Shown one piece after another: positions 35,906-48,800 of a stretch of DNA of 64,000 nt. Both the position numbers and the translations under genes were made by a program. Within the stretch, counting starts at the first letter, position 1. The number at the start of each line of letters is the position of its first letter. The DNA comes from Galerina marginata. Lineage: Eukaryota; Basidiomycota; Agaricomycetes; Agaricales; Galerinaceae. The notes beneath the pieces were generated by a model that had not been told where the DNA came from, made no database searches, and saw only the letters and a list, made by a program, of their open reading frames with translations. The stretch is from the NCBI GenBank assembly GCA_023014335.1, contig JAECYW010000034.1:124001-188000 (forward strand), given 5' to 3'.

Positions 35906-37720
35906 GACTTACGAAGGCGCCATGTAGTGTAACTGGATCTGACCTTGTTGACTCTGAATTAATCTCCTTTAATGACCGAGCCATGCATCCCTGACATTTG
36001 GAACTCCATTTTATGAACATGCCAAAAGTCGTGCAAGTACATTCTCCTTGTACCAATAATGTAGGTTTACGTACTGAAAGAGCCGCAGTGGCCTAGAAGA
36101 GCAGACCGAACCATCGCCGCACAATCGTGGCTAAAGAAAAGAGTACATGAATCAGGCATCATCAGGTTATATGATGCGAGTCAAGTGGCTATAAAACTTG
36201 TTGATTGAGGCGAGAGCGGCCAAGTCGAGTACTCGTAACTAGAAACGGCATTAGAACTGAAGAGATGTCGAAATTGTAGCTTTACCTTCGATTCCATGAA
36301 GTCTGGTGTTGGATACGGAAATAAAATGACACCTCTTAGGAGATTGAAGAGCTGAAGGATAAGATTAATAAAGTTAATGGACCGAAAAGAAGATTCAGCG
36401 ACGCACCTTGCGAGTGTGTCGGGCAGGGCTGGCTGAAAAATGCACTGCACAGTGCATAAGGTTCATGTGGCCACATACAGTACACCCTCCAACTTACGAG
36501 GCACTGCTGGCTATGTGCGTTGCCTGTAGACGCCGGTTTCCGGGGATTTCTTACAGAGCATTTGACGATCGCGATTCGGTGGTCAGGATGCTTACTCGAT
36601 GGGCTGCTGGGGTGTAGCATCGCATGGCTCTGAATCTTGAAAAGAGATCAAAGACGTAAGACCAAATAAACTGGAGGGAGACAAAAATAAAACATAAGAA
36701 GGACAGGATGACCGGGAAAATGGGTGAGAGAGTAAGAAAAGAGCAGACGGCCGAAGCCAAAGGCAAAGCTACAACAACAAGGATGTGGAAAAAAGGGAAC
36801 TGGATAGGAGCACGCACGTCCCACTCGACCTTCAACATTGCTTGAGGCGATGGCGGCTGCATGGGACCGCGGTTATGAGGGAGAGGCGGAGAACAAAAGA
36901 GACAAGTCGGGAAAGGGGGCAGGGAAAAAGAAGAGACACGGAAGTACACCGTCGAAAGAAAGGAGAAAGAACCTAAATGACAGAGAAGAAGTCAGACGAC
37001 GAAAGAGGAAGGAAGGAATATATGGCGATGATGGAATGAATGAATGAAGTCAAAGTATCCAAGAAAGGTACAATGAATACCCATGAAATACAACCTCGGA
37101 GACGAGAGGGGAGAGAAAAAGAAAAAAGAAAAATACGAACCTGGGAGAGCCTAACACACCGCACCGCCTGGCGTATTCCAACCTCCGTTCTTTCTTCATA
37201 TCAAAGTCCTCCGCCCACTTGTGCGTCCTCGTATAACGGTGCTTGTGGGAATGAAAGTGGAAAGAGGTGAGAGGGTCAGATCGACCTCACCCAAACCCAC
37301 CCGGAATTGACACCTAGTTCATCCTTTTTGGTGTCGAGCGAGTCGCGGAGGCACGACCTGTGAGGGTTCAACGTTCAAGATGCGAGGAGGGAAACACTGT
37401 CCCTGCCGCCGCGGGATTAAATATATGTATAGGCAGGGGCTGGGGCTGGATTTGCGAGTGGCTATAGGATCAGGAGTGAGTACTGAGTGGTGGGCCTACG
37501 GGTGGAACTTCCGAACACGCCATTGCGCATAAGAGGAAAAGAGAAAGAGAAAGAGGAAAACACACGTTATTTCGATCCAGATCGCCGTTGTCCATGGGCA
37601 AGCTTTGAAGTATTTAGGTTAGAGGGATTGAGGAGAGAGGGAAAGAAGAGCCAAGACGCAAATTGCACCGATGAAGGGCGAACTTCGCCGACTACACTGC
37701 CGTTTCATTGAAGTTTCAAT
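35906..37720. other. Purine-rich plus strand, no gene
   Basis: 36600-37170 is strongly purine-biased on the plus strand (runs of gaaagagga). The hydrophobic-looking minus-strand ORF 36551-36949 reflects that pyrimidine bias. No supported gene. Confidence 0.45.
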
Positions 37721-39400
37721 TGCCACGGATTATAAAACACTCCGTCCAGGCTGGGACGGCAACCAATACTGTCACCTATGGTGATCTCGGTCACGTTAGA
37801 TAAATCCTTTTACTGTGCATTAAATATCCCACGCCCCGTCAAAGTAGCAACACTGTTGTGATCGCATACTTCCTGTGCTTCAGTTTGCCAAGTTTCAGAA
37901 TTTTAGAAAGAGATTTGAAGAAGTTGTAAATTATTTTTCATTGAGAGCCGGTATCTAACGTGTGACTATGAACCCGGTCAGGCCAATTTCAATACAAATT
38001 TGTGATCGAGATCAAAGATTCATTACGTTTGCAATGTAATGTCCCAAAATAGAAGCTGGACACATCTGGTCTCCGGGACAAATTGAGCAATAACTCGGTC
38101 AGTTTTGCTTCAAATCCCCTGAAATTTTGGGAGGATATGAAGGAAGGTATTCTAAGTTCACTTCAAAATTTTAAATAATTTTATTATAAGAACTGCGAAA
38201 AAATTCCCATTTGGTCGTACAGGATCTCCAAATTCAAGACATATTCCTCGATTGTGGTCCAGAGCTGCGAAACGTCGATAGAAAATTTCAAGAAAATCAA
38301 ATCTAATACTCTAGTATGTATAGAGCACTCGCCTAATTTTATATTTCGCATTATGCAGTCTCTTACTTTACTGTTGGGTCAATGTGACAAGATGTTGTAA
38401 CTGACCAGACAGTTACATCCTCGATAAATGATCCTGTATTCCTATTTACCTCTGAGGAAGAAACCCTATAGCATATATCCATCTGCAAGTTTATTCTGTT
38501 CAAAAAACAATGCGCAAGTTATTTTTTGAGCAAAGCTTTCGTAGTTTTGCTGCGAGGGCTGACTTACTTGTCACCGGTGTTCTAAATTAAGAAATTAGCC
38601 GAATGCGCATGTCAGATCAAAAGTTGAGGCGTTTTTTGACTGCCACAGACTGCAATTCTTATTTTTTCAATGCGCATTCGTGTAGCCACAATTAAGCTCT
38701 ACCTGTACATACAAAAATTATGGTGGTTCTAACGTTTTTGCGATTTGTGGAAAATGAATGACCGAGTTCCCAGGCTGACCAGCTTCCTGATTACGTACAG
38801 TATGCAGTACATTTCGTTTTCTAGCCGTACCGGAAGGGCGTAGCAAATGTGTCAAGTGCGATTGAGTAGCCCGGATCGGGGTCTTGGGGAAACGCCTTGA
38901 CAGGATATTTGGGTCGGATCTAGTATTCGTCAGGCTGGGGCATACTGGGAGCTGACGCGATATCGGAGCAGTTGAGGGTATCCTAGCACAATGTTGGGTT
39001 ATGCGTCGAGCATGCGAAGAAAGGGGCTAAGGCTTACAGGGATGAAATCATCACTTCGACGGGTGGACTGTTAGCGACCCCCAATAACGAGGTTCGTTCT
39101 GAACTCGAGTTTGAGAAGAGCGGAGTAACCATGATAGCTTGGAGGTATGCGTCATCAGGGGATGTCGATAAATACATTTATCGTTGGGTGAAGGAGCAGC
39201 TTGTATTGATGGCAGATAAATCACATGCTACTGGGGTACGGAGGGGTGAAGAACGTACATTCACAACGTTTGGGGACAGCAGGGATCGTCGATACTGGGT
39301 ACAGAAATAAAAAGCTCGTCAACAGCGAATCCGCTATGGGCAGGCATCGATAAGCAGCACCCGTCGGCACTTAGGACGGATTGTTGATCGTAGTGGTTCA
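37720..39400. other. AT-rich stretch nearly free of ORFs, possible old transposon
   Basis: No ORF of 60 codons in 1.7 kb on either strand. An imperfect inverted pair (aactcggtca at about 38093 and tgaccgagtt at about 38759) and a second exact inverted pair (cgaatgcgcat / atgcgcattcg near 38600 and 38680) lie inside. This suggests a degraded repeat element. Confidence 0.35.
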
Positions 39401-42400
39401 ATAATGCATCAAGCCTTGATCAGCCAGACCAGCAGTACCGCGTGAGTTGTATCGCGGGTGTTAAGAGGATGGCAAGAATTATCGAAGGGGCGGAGGCAGG
39501 CGTTCGAGGAGGTCATGATGATAGGAAGCGAGTATCTACCTCCATATACACATCCGTCTTGGTTGTCATTCCTTACGGGCCAGCAACGCAATCCGCAAGA
39601 AAACACATCGGTACTGACGTGTCAGTGGGCTCCAGCTACGCTGCAAGGACGACGAAATTGAGCGTGGAAGACAGAAGAGTCGATCCAGCGTTGGCGGCAA
39701 TGCCTAAGTCCCGCGATGACACAAGCAAGCGTGAGGGCGAACGGCGGGACGCTCGTTAGCACGATATCGAGGACGTTAGTCAAAGAACGCGGCGATACGA
39801 GAAGGAGGGGGCGTGGGGTGAGGTATATGTGGCATCGGAAGCGGACTAGGACAGGTAAAGGGAGGAATTGGGCCCCCACCTGGAATGGCACAAAACTGAG
39901 ATAGAAATCAGTCGGAGCAAAAGAGTCGCAGCTCTACAAGTAAGCATGTAAGATATGGGTGGAAGCATCGAGTGCGTCGGGCGGGGCGTCGTTGGGCTGA
40001 CGTAGACGAATTGAATTCTAGTGTGAATTGGTTGGCTGGGGAGAGACGGCGAGGGTAAAAGAGGGATTCGGGGAGTCGGATAACACCATAAAGTGGAAGA
40101 CGATAAGACGAGCTCATGCCACCGAGAATAGACCTGAGAACTAGGTCAAAAAAGGTCTACTCTTCGTCGCGCAAGTCTCTGTCTTCCAAGTGACAAGTCT
40201 GCAGCAGAAGATCCGCCAAGAAAGGTCATTGCGCAGTTTGTCGATCGGCAGTTCAGATTGACGAGTACGACTTGAGAAGGTGGCATTATGGTATCAGATT
40301 GAAGAACGCGAAATTGTTCATGGAGTTCGATCTTGCCAGTGTCAAAGTGCGCGACTCGTCTGCCGTGCTTGTGTGTATTTGGATCGGAAGTTGTAGGCTT
40401 CTTCTGGATCTCAATCTACTTAGTCACACTAGTCACAACTGTTGCGCCCAGGGCAGTCGCGCCCGACTTCCTCTTGGACTTCCTCCATCTTCAAAAACTG
40501 GAAGGGTTGTCCGACTGTTGTCGAATTCATTATCATTATCTGGGACTGTGGAAACATCAAGCCTAGAGTAGTCCCCGTACGACACGCGTCCCGACATCAT
40601 CACTGGCGGCAGGTGCACGAACCCAAAGTTTAGGACCTTCCTTCGGTATGCGAGTTTCATTTCTTCTTCTTTTTTTGTGAGTTAATACCTTTGTAGTGTC
40701 TGTCCGTTTCACATCGTTGAGCTGCGACGTTTCCGGTCAGTCCGCCGACTCGCTTGTTGCGTTGATGTGTCATTAATGATACCTATGTTGTAATCAATTG
40801 GTTGTAATTTCAAGGTGGTCTCAAGACCTATGTGTCTTTTCTCGAGCTGTTTCTTACCCAGGACCGCTTCAATTCTGAATTTAACGAGCTCAGTATACCT
40901 TTCTCAATAGTCAATTTCTGCACAGGGGCGTAGCCGTTAAAGTCGACGCAGACGGTGTCCATTGGACCATTGCTTGCTGGAGCTTCCAGACCCGTGTTTA
41001 TACCCAGTTTTGAGGTGGTGGACTGGTGTGAGCTTCTCTGCAGGCACCGAGGCATTTGTCAAATCGCTCTGAATCATGTTACACTTGGGTATGTACCATT
41101 TGACTGTTCTTCTTATACTTTCCCTTCGCTTCAATCTGATCGTCGGGGTCGTCATCCCCAGCGCGTTAATGTAACCCCACCTGCATTCATCACATCAACG
41201 ACCCCGTGTGGTTTGTAACTGACTTACATACTGCCAACACACTGCATAGACTAAAATTACCAGGTCAACGATAAAGCTCAAATTTCGACTGTTGCCCTCA
41301 GGCAGGTCTCAATATATCCTTTGAAAAACCGGCTCCTTTTATCCGCTTTCTGTCCTAGGATCCCCAACAACGAAGGCAACGCATGTTCGATGTCAATGCT
41401 TATGTTATATGATGGGCATGTACGACGATCGCGGTGATAGATCACGAAGAAATCCATCGCGCATGTTGGTGTATTCCGGTGTAAGCTACATTCCGGGCAA
41501 GCGTAAGAGGAGAACGGATCTAAACCTCGTGTGATACTTTCTCTCTACTACTGTAGGTCGGTGACGTTGGGAAAACTCCCTCAAGTCAGTTTGACTTCAC
41601 TCTGCTTCGCCTAACAACTTTTTGAGACTTACAGTCTTTTCTGACCTGACAGGATTCTTTTTCAGCTTTCCGAGCATCGCCTCGAGTCGTATAGAATACC
41701 AGATTTGATCACATTGCACAACATTTTTTATTTGGGTACGTCTTTTGACATCTCTATTCTGACTCTTCTTGTGGTTAACGCCGACGCCGACAATCAGGTC
41801 GGGATATCGATACGCACCTTCCGACCGGATCCGCTGATGCCTTTATCAATACGAGCGCCAGTAAAGTTTAGCCGCAAGATGAAAAAGCGACCGGAGATGA
41901 CAACAGGTCACAGCATTCGATAGCGGTCTTCTCTGGGCCAGTGCACATTTCTGGACTCTATTTCTTGGCAATTATGCGTCAAGGTAAGTTGAGAATTCGA
42001 CCTTTCCCGCGCCATAGATGTTATACGGTGTATTCTGATCCCGCGTGTATAGCTACTGCCAACACGCTGCATAAGCTATACTTACCAGGTCAACAGCAAG
42101 CCCTCAAATTTCAACCGTGCCCCTCAAGCAGTCCTTAATATCTCCTTCGAAGGACTTCTATCGTATGCTCGTCTTGTCTGTTTGATTGCTCATTCTTAGA
42201 ACTCTATTTCTTGTTCTAGCTGAGTACGAACCCCTTCAAGCTTCTCGGCTGAAAGGCGCAGCATATGTGGAAGCCAGGCTTCAACGTGTCAGCTAGCAAC
42301 GGACGGTGTGGATTAGTTCTCGACTCCTCTTCTGCCCCTCATTCGCTTTGCCTTTACTGAGAAGCGAAGCTCCTGGGGCACATAAACCATGAACCATGAA

Positions 42401-42730
42401 CGATAGCGTTTTCACCCCACCCTCCTCGCTACACCGTAAATGAACAGTCTTCGTGCATCCATCTGAATCGTGTCCTACCTTTTCAAATATAATGTAGTAT
42501 ATGAATCTTCTAAGATCTGCGACTCGAAATTTTCACCCGAAAGGCAGGTAATATTTGTTATTTAAGACAAGTGCTCATCCTCGTTGCGAGCGGCACCTTG
42601 GAAGTCACTCTTCCTTTACCATCTTCGATAGTGAGTCATTTCTGATCTCTGATCGCGCTGGTACACAAGGTTCGCCTGCCACATTTCGTGGTATGTCCAG
42701 TCAGCATGACCAGCAACAAGTAGCAGAGTC
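39401..42730. other. Accessory stretch with weak plus-strand coding remnants
   Basis: A hydrophobic plus-strand piece lies at about 40380-40510 (VGFFWISIYLVTLVTTVAPR). Another piece at about 40815-40920 reads KTYVSFLELFLTQDRFNSEF. Both are short and isolated. 41640-41710 is the middle copy of the three-times segment. Nothing else recognised. Confidence 0.35.
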
Positions 42731-42739
42731 TCTAAATTG

Positions 42740-43700
42740 ACAGATGCCTCATAATAAAGAAACGGCACCATGGCTTTTTCGACCTCACCGCTATTGACAC
42801 GAAACCAAAAGATAATAGCAAGGCCGTCCACAATGGTTGTATAAGTTGAATTCACGACGAGGTGGTCATACGACCAGCCTAAATAACGACATTGAATGCA
42901 AAAGAACATAAGATGGGTATAAGAAGGGGAAAACGTAATGACTTAGTCCACTAATTATGAAAATGGAGCTCCAACCGAAGAGGAACGAGGGGCAAAGGAG
43001 GGGACTCATATTAAGCACTTAATCTTTTGGCTGACAGGAAAAATGGAGAGAAAGAACGTAAAAGCGAAGGAAAAGATGACTGAGCCTGCGAGGTATGGAT
43101 CTCGTGATAGGATCGGATAGAAACGAAGAATTGGAGGTCTCCGCTGGCGAATGCAGCTATGGTCTAGGTTGTGGTTCGACTTCCAGCCAGCATCCGATTT
43201 CGATCAGGCTGACATCTACTTCATTGATAGATCAAAGTACACGTTTTTCGGGGCTTTAGCATCACGCCCGACGGCGACAGTAAAGATTGCTTACCCGGTG
43301 TGCCTGTGCCACTACCGACCTCGACGAGGATATTGACTAGTAGAATCTCGAGGATTCGTTGGTGGTATGTAGTAGGCTAAAGACCGTGCAAATATTTTAG
43401 TTGGATATTCGACTTCAAATAGCAGATGAAAGGAAAAAAAGAAGAAAAATATCAGGAGCATACATATCACCGTTCAAGTTGAAGTAGATAAACCATGGAA
43501 CTAATCCGTCCAACATCCTACCCGGCCGGAACGTCTAATTTATAAAATACTGAAAGCGAAATAGACAAAAGAAAGTAAGATGGGCATAAGAAGGCGAAAA
43601 GCTAATGACGCAGTTCAATAAGAGTACAGTTCCAACGAAGAAAGAAATGTACATACGCATTTAAATAATATTTCGGTGACAGGATAAAGGAAAGGATCAA
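42740..43700 (-). repeat. Decayed membrane-gene fragments, copies 2 and 3 of 4
   Basis: 42740-42990 reads YDHLVVNSTYTTIVDGLAII on the minus strand. 43545-43700 is a shorter copy of the same sequence. Between them (43250-43360) lies one exon of the intron-bearing repeat (LLVNILVEVGSGTGTPGKQ). The order 'membrane fragment then repeat exon' occurs twice in tandem here and once near 21.2-24.2 kb. Confidence 0.5.
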
Positions 43701-46700
43701 CGTAAACCGAGAGGTATGGATCGCGATAAGATCATCGAAATGATGAATCGGCGTGCGCCTCGTGGTGCTCCCGTGCTAGTTACCGAACTCAACGAGGACA
43801 TTAGCGAGTGAAGTCTTGAGGACACCTCGGTAGTGGTGTGTGATAGGCTAAAGAACGTGCAAGACACGTTAGTAAGGTATTTGAGAAAACAGGTGATGAG
43901 AAAGGAGAGGGAAAGATAGAACGTCAGGGACGTACATATGTATCGACATTCAAGTTGGAGTTAAGACGTCAAGGAACCAATCAGATGGGCACCTTATCAG
44001 GACGGCGACGTCCACTTGTGGGTCGGGGTTGAGCGTGGAGGAAGAATCGGGCGGAATTATTAACACCAACGACGAGGACGTCAACGAGTGGAGTTTTGGG
44101 AGTGTGCTTGACGTTAATGCTGCGTTGGAGGCTGGAGAACGGATGTAGGTAGTCAGTTCGAGATTTTGAATAGAAGAATAATAAAAAGCAAAAAAAAACG
44201 TACATTTTACCGAAGCCTACCCGCACCCCTGAGCGCCTAATGACGAAGACGAAGCCGCCGACGAAATGCAATCTTGAGAGGTGAGGTGGGCTAAAGTAGG
44301 AAACGTGTCAGTCAGGTCTTCAAGTTCACGAAGGATAACAGAAAAAGAAAGGACAAAACGGATATCTCACCACATTCAATCCCTCTCCCATCCTAGCCAT
44401 CGACCCCAACGAGCGGGTCAAATCCACCACCTCTCATCTCGTCGACTTTGCCCAGAGTTCAGGTTGGGGTAACTGAGTTCAAGTTCAAGTCCAAAGCTGG
44501 AGGAGTACAAGTGCGAGTGCAAGATCTCGAATATCCGAATTCGCATCGGCCAAGGACGCCAAAGAGTAGGGCGCTTCAAGGAGGTGGGAGAGGAGTCGAA
44601 CGCGTTCAATGCCAAAGTCATAGGTAGTGCCGTTCCTCGTAGGAGTGGAAACGTGCTGGTTTCTCTTGAATGTTTCCTACTAGCACCCGAGCCCGTCGTC
44701 AAGCGTGAGGCCACAAATACAGGCAATGGCCTCGGCGGTGGCGGCGTATGAGTCCGACGTCGACGCTGACGTGGCAGCAATGAGGGAGGCGGTATTGCCA
44801 TAACTTCTTCCAGCTCTTGTTTGCGGGCATGTTGTGAGTTGATGCAGGCTTCCTGGTCGTCTGTAGAATGATTAATTGGTCGCCTGATCGTCGAAGCACA
44901 GAAAAAAGGAAGAACACGTACGGCAGTCAGACCAATTTACCTCGATCTGACTTCCAAGAACCGCTCTCCACATCCAATAACACCATCGCGCTTGATCTCG
45001 TGCCCACCAGCACTGCTCGGACCTGATCCTGACCAGACTCGAGACTCAAGCTCGTAGCCGGTGACCACCTGCTCACGATGCAGCCCATTCCCGCGCATAT
45101 ACTCGGGTGTCTTAGTCGTGTCGTCAACAGATACAACATCGGCCAGTCTGGAGCTTGCCTGCCGTGCCCAGCTGCGACAGCAGCAGCCCCTGGTAGGTCG
45201 GGCGGGTAGGACAATTTCTGTGGTGGTCCCGAGCCACGAACGACAATGATAAAGAGGTTAACGGATAGGATTTCGAGGATGGGCTTGACGCAGGTGGAAC
45301 GTGGAAGCTAAGGGACAAGTAAACGGCGTTGGTAATTGGACAACAAATGATATCAAGGAAAGAAACGTACATTCTGCAAAAGGTCGGGCTTGCGGGGGTA
45401 GGTGTATGCGTGCCCAGTCCAGGTCTCCAGGAACGTAAAACCAAGCGAGGCCAAACCAAGTTGGTGAGGTAGCCAGCCTAGCAGATATTCGCCGCTTCAA
45501 CAGTGGCTGATCTTGGCGGGCAGTGGGTGGGGCTGGGGCTGTCGTTGATGTGGAAGGTGCATGAGTCAAAGCCAGCAAACCAGTGCAGCGGCGACACGCC
45601 AGTAGCTGACGATAACCGCGATGGCGGTCATGATGAGAAAGGCATCAAGCTCAAGGAGGAAGTTGCTGACGGTGGCGCAGAGCAAGTTCCGAGTGTTGAC
45701 GTGGTGTGTGACGTCGGGGGTGTTTGATGCGGATAGTGACGTCCCCGAGTCACGCCGACGCCCGCAATGATGGAAGCGGCCTGGCCTTGCCTCAACCTTG
45801 CCTTCCACCAACTCTCGTTCACGTTCGCGATTGGAATAGGTGTCGTCTGTAAGTAAATTCATCATGCATCAGCATTCGCGATTCTTCAATACCCCAAACA
45901 GAAAATGGAAACGCACCACGATAGGAAGAATCCAGGAAGAATCATCCTCGATTCGAAGCCCCAGTTCAGCAGCCCTTACGCCCTTACCGAAATGGCTTCA
46001 AGCCCGCCTCAAAACCAAGTTCGCCACCTCCCTCACCAACCAGTCCGGACCGAACTCGTCCCCCTCCAAAGATAAACGCATCTTTGGGGCAGCTTAGCCT
46101 CCGTCCTCTAACCGTACGATTCTTTCGCATCATACCTGGGGACCGGCGGGGATGGACGCACTGCCGCCATCGGGTGGATCCGGCGGGTCCGGCAGGAGGA
46201 TGGTATCGTGTCTTGTGTTCCTTAGAAGGCCGTTGGTAGTGGGCTATTGACGATGGGCTTGACGTTGGTGGTGTCTGGCAGTCTAAAGAATAGGTACGTT
46301 AGTTAAACATGTTAATTAAAGGATGATAAAAGAAGAGGAAGGAATGAAAGAAGAAACGTACTTTTGACCCAAAGTCGATCTCTCCTTCCTTCCCGGGTCT
46401 CCAACGTCATCGCCCCTCCTCAGCGCCGACAGCTTGTGATGCACCCGCTCCTCGAGCACCCTCGACGGCATTTTGAGCGCATATGACTTTGTTGGTGCTC
46501 ATGCGTCATGCCCGACAGTAACAGGTGTAGCGATTTGCTTCCTGAGACTCCTGACCCAGTACCGGTGACGGGGAGGATGTCAGCAATGAGGTTTTGAAGA
46601 CGCATCGTTGGTGGTGCGTGGTAGGCTAAAGAAACGTAAAACGTGTTAGTTGGGTATAGAGATAACAAACAGTAGAGAAAAGGCAAAAAAGGAACGTACA

Positions 46701-47350
46701 TTCACTGTTAAAGTTGAAATAAAGACGCCCTGGGACGAGCCCAACGTTCAGCATTCAAGTTCAATGCTCCCAGTGCGAGATTTCAAGATAAAACCTAGGC
46801 CAGACCCATGAATAAACCCAACTGAAAAAACACGAATTACAGGAAGAAAAACTCACCAGAATAACCCAGTCGTTTCCAACGAGCAGGGAACGAGTATCAT
46901 CATCACCAACGGAGCATAGCATCCTCGCGTGCTTTGGGGTGGCACAGAGTGACGACACAGAAAGGACGTGAATCGTCTTGTGAATCGTTTCTTGGACTTC
47001 CTGTCCCCGTTGGAGAAGAGGTCCTCATCAGTGCGGGTTGTGGGGTTAGCGTCGACACAGCCTGAGGAAGAAGACTGCCATCAAAGAGCTTGAAAAACTA
47101 CTGCGGGCAGGGCTCAAGCATAGTGTGCTCTACTTCCACTGAGCAGTTACCGTAGGGCAGGCTGTTGTCATCGGTATCCTGCAGAGGACATCGACGATGC
47201 CGGGGTGGCCTCTAATAGATCTCGTGGGGAGTGGTTAGAAAAGCGTAGCCTTTGCGCATTGTGGTTCGCAGAGCCATTTAGACAGCATGGATGTTGGGAG
47301 GGAAATGAAACGACGTCCAGACTCCAGGAGTCAGGACTGTTGCCGCTACA
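43700..47350 (-). repeat. Intron-bearing repeated coding unit, block B
   Basis: Same minus-strand architecture as block A. Motif-bearing stretches lie near 43830 (LKTSLANVLVEFG), 44115 (KTPLVDVLVVGVNN), 44250 (FVFVIRRSGVRVGFGK), 45270 (VKPILEILSVNLFIIVVRGS), 46275 (VKPIVNSPL) and 46580 (LIADILPVTGTGSG). Intron sequences such as 46625-46705 and 26350-26435 match each other at least as well as the exons do. Some stretches (45566-45865) stay open for about 100 codons. Family unknown. Confidence 0.5.
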
Positions 47351-47389
47351 CTAAGCGAGGGCACGTGTTTTTGATTGTTGTGCTTTTTT

Positions 47390-47800
47390 AGATAATCGTT
47401 TGTGCCATCGGTGCCGGCAGACTGGAAGCAGGAGGGCAACACGCCCTGCGCTCTCCTGCGCTCTCCTAACCCGATCTTGCCAACTCGCCCCCAAGCTAGC
47501 CGCCCTCTGTACCCCTTACTTCGCTTTCCGCGATGAATACAGCCACTCTCCCCCAACTGGAGTCTGGCTTACCGGAGGCTTTTTTCAGCTTTTTTCGAAA
47601 CGCCCCTGCTAAGCCCATCTCCGCTTTGTGGGTCCCTCCATACACCCAATCTGTTGCTCGTCAGTCAATCACACTGGAATTTGTCTGTTCTGAAATTTGC
47701 TCCAGCCCCGACTTTCCCTCGTGTCCATCTTTCTTCCTCTGGAAATTCCTCCTCGATTTTGACCGCTCGGGCGACCCACTTAATGTTACAGTTAAGTAGG
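47390..47800 (+). repeat. Plus-strand coding remnant, copy in block B
   Basis: Diverged copy of 27170-27560. An ATG-started ORF (47533-47799) exists, but relative to block A a short duplicated 'cagctttttt' shifts the frame, so it mixes two ancestral frames. A 15-base C run follows at 47875-47889. Confidence 0.45.
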
Positions 47801-48239
47801 TTTTCTCTCCTTTACCTCCATGATGCTCTTTCTTCCAACTCATTGAGTCGTATTTTTCATTCCTTTACTGGATTCCCCCCCCCCCCCCCTATTCGCCTTC
47901 TCTCTTTTGGTTATTTTCTGAACAAACCTGTAACGTTATTCGTCGCTACCATCAGTGAATTTTTCTCTTCTCATCTCGACATCTCAGCTTTTCAACTTTC
48001 TTCTCAACTTTCTGTCTGGTTTGCAATATCCACCACGCTCTCAAAGATTGCTGTTCTCTACATCGGTCATCTACAGCCTCGCTCCAACTCCTGAATACAT
48101 ACCCTGACACTTGACCTTGCCCTATCGCTTACCTGCGCTTAAATTTAGTCTGTATTCTGTCTCTTTACTTCGTTCCCCGTCCAGCGTCAACTGTCTTTGT
48201 TGAAATACACATCGTGTCCCGTTTGAACCATCAGAGGTA

Positions 48240-48800
48240 AACGTATCAGGCGGCAAAGTCAGTCAACGCACAACCCCCAAAAAGTACCAACCCATCTCTA
48301 TTGGCAATCAAGATGCATGAAGAAGCTCAAGTCGCGTTAAATCAGCTTTAAGCTTAATATAAAAGTAAACTGAGCAAGCTCTTTTGAGCAAAAGAAGAGG
48401 AAAGAAATAAGCGCCCATGCAGGCGCCAAAAATCTCCGAGTCGGATGGCTGGTTTCCTGTACTTGAACAGTAAGTACCCATTACTCATTCCATGGGTTTA
48501 CCACCAGCCACTCGCCGAATTAAATAGCGCTGAACAAATATTTGTAAAGGTCCTAAGCATGGAGTTTGTAGGTAAATAATACTATAAGATCTGAGTACAA
48601 GCACTGGGAAGTGGAAACATCCATAATGATCAAATACTGCAAAAAACTAGCAGCAAAAAAGGCGCCAGAAAGAAAATAATAAGAACGTATGAGTTGCCGA
48701 GTGAAAACAATCAATCTTCTGAGGGTACGCTGATCGCGTCGGGAGGCAAAGAATTTGCAATCTTGCCTTCCTTCACATTTGCGTCTTCCGTTCCACTTGG
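48240..48800. repeat. Conserved 3' flank of paralogue 2
   Basis: Partner of 28000-28512. It includes, at 48715-48800, the former coding end of paralogue 2 (see that entry). Confidence 0.7.

Noticed and set aside
36551..36949. 132-codon minus-strand ORF with apparent membrane helices
   Set aside because: The hydrophobicity follows from a long pyrimidine-rich tract; no conservation or supported exons.
47533..47799. 88-codon plus-strand ORF as a real gene
   Set aside because: Comparison with 27.2-27.6 kb shows it mixes two ancestral frames after a small insertion.
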